From contig NZ_JWJH01000017.1 in assembly GCF_000949865.1 (NCBI RefSeq), forward strand, positions 124,001 through 188,000: a stretch of DNA of 64,000 nucleotides, given 5' to 3'. This stretch comes from Rhizobium nepotum 39/7. GTDB taxonomy: Bacteria > Pseudomonadota > Alphaproteobacteria > Rhizobiales > Rhizobiaceae. A program made the translations under genes and the position numbers. Of this stretch, positions 63,540 through 64,000 are shown in pieces. How positions within the stretch are numbered: the stretch's first letter is position 1; the number at the start of each line of letters is the position of its first letter. The notes under the pieces are model-generated. The model searched no databases and was not told where the DNA came from. It saw only the letters and a program-made list of their open reading frames with translations.

Positions 63540-64000
63540 ATGCTTTCACTTCGCCTGCTAACGATTATCGCCGGTTTTGCCTTTGCGGGCTCAGCAAGTG
63601 CGGCGTCGATCGGCATCGTTGCTCCTCAGAACGGTCCTTACGAGCTTCTGGGACAGCAGGTGCGGCAGGGCGCGAAGGCCGCCGCCGCCAAGCTCGGGCT
63701 GGACGTCGTCGAAATCCATGAAAGCTGCGAAGACGGCAGCGGCGGCGCGATCGCCGATGGCCTCGTGGCCGCCAAGGTCAGTGCGGCAATCGGTTTTTTG
63801 TGCACTGAAACGCTTCAGGGCGTTCTGCCGCCGCTGAAGGCAGCCGCCATTCCGGCAATCACGCTTTCCAGCCGCGCGCCGATCCTGATGGAAGACGCCC
63901 TGAAATACGGTTGGCCGCTTTTCCGCCTCGCCGCTTCGGATAAGGCCGAATCGGACAGGGCCGCGGAAATTATCCTGCGCGACTGGAAAGGGCATTCCAT
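63540..64000 (+). CDS. Periplasmic binding protein, type 1 fold (branched-chain amino acid-type), 3' end missing
   Basis: The first 153 codons of a gene cut by the right window edge. A signal peptide (MLSLRLLTIIAGFAFAGSAS, cleaved after ASA) is followed by ASIGIVAPQNGPYELLGQQV and a QGAKAAAAKLG segment. This is the start of a Peripla_BP_6/LivJ-like domain. A conserved ESCEDGSG with Cys, and FLCTETLQGVLPPL, suggest a disulfide. No transporter genes are in view, so it could also be a sensor-type binding protein. The ligand is unknown. Confidence 0.8.
   Translation, partial: MLSLRLLTIIAGFAFAGSASAASIGIVAPQNGPYELLGQQVRQGAKAAAAKLGLDVVEIHESCEDGSGGAIADGLVAAKVSAAIGFLCTETLQGVLPPLKAAAIPAITLSSRAPILMEDALKYGWPLFRLAASDKAESDRAAEIILRDWKGHS

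Overview
The window is a dense, GC-rich (about 60% by eye) stretch of alphaproteobacterial chromosome. It is most likely Agrobacterium or a close Rhizobiaceae relative. The pointers are a phosphatidylcholine synthase, a GT21 ceramide-glucosyltransferase-like enzyme, an SdhE/Mfd versus RecG divergent block, a DUF982 protein, an NDUFS4-type complex I subunit, a sufS2-BCDS-T-A operon, and several families of mosaic palindromic intergenic repeats typical of rhizobia. Species level is inference; no database search was possible.

Layout. 0-3.6 kb: the 3' part of a YejA-like peptide-binding protein, a DsbA/FrnE oxidoreductase, an EamA transporter and a small secreted Tyr/Pro/Gly-repeat protein. 3.8-9.9 kb: mfd and sdhE (minus) divergent from recG (plus). 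9.9-11.5 kb: a conserved hypothetical gene, then two toxin-antitoxin modules placed back to back (RHH/ParE on minus, Phd/VapC on plus) over one 127-bp control region. 11.5-16.1 kb: cell-wall precursor genes glmU and glmS with a GNAT gene and a DUF502 gene behind glmS. 16.3-22.1 kb: a FadR-type regulator, a terminator, a mosaic repeat and a complete BMP/nucleoside-type ABC importer. 22.3-26.1 kb: pcs, a UbiH-type monooxygenase, an AEC carrier and ccdA. 26.4-32.7 kb: tRNA-Lys followed by a tightly coupled five-gene operon (GNAT-like, AsnB-type amidotransferase, acyl carrier protein, adenylate-forming ligase, NadE-like enzyme). This operon is the best candidate here for an undescribed biosynthetic pathway.

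32.8-39.8 kb: envelope and stress genes (GT25, DUF882 lipoprotein, glyoxalase I, twin cold-shock protein, DUF192, BON, DUF982, GT21), tRNA-Pro, the NDUFS4-like subunit and tRNA-Arg. 39.9-43.6 kb: a 51-residue membrane protein and a MacA/MacB-type export system. 43.8-51.0 kb: the Fe-S assembly operon, read leftward from a promoter that carries an IRO-box-like site over its -35 and an ICE-like site at its expected start; a palindromic repeat sits between sufB and sufC. 51.2-64 kb: an alpha/beta hydrolase, a 190-bp long inverted repeat, anmK, tyrS, a second copy of the 123-bp mosaic repeat, a large AsmA/DUF3971 protein, an atypical Bcp peroxiredoxin, an M23 cell-wall peptidase, a DEAD-box helicase and a Nudix hydrolase. 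An unusually AT-rich 0.9-kb gap with an orphan promoter-terminator pair (candidate sRNA) follows, then the start of a periplasmic binding protein cut by the window edge.

Several groups evidently work together: glmS/glmU make UDP-GlcNAc while anmK recycles wall amino sugars; the suf genes build Fe-S clusters under apparent iron control; the ABC genes at 17.4-22.1 kb form one importer. The function of the AsnB/ACP/ligase/NadE operon is unknown. Its enzyme set fits activation of a carboxylic acid onto a carrier protein, amidation, and N- or O-acyl transfer.
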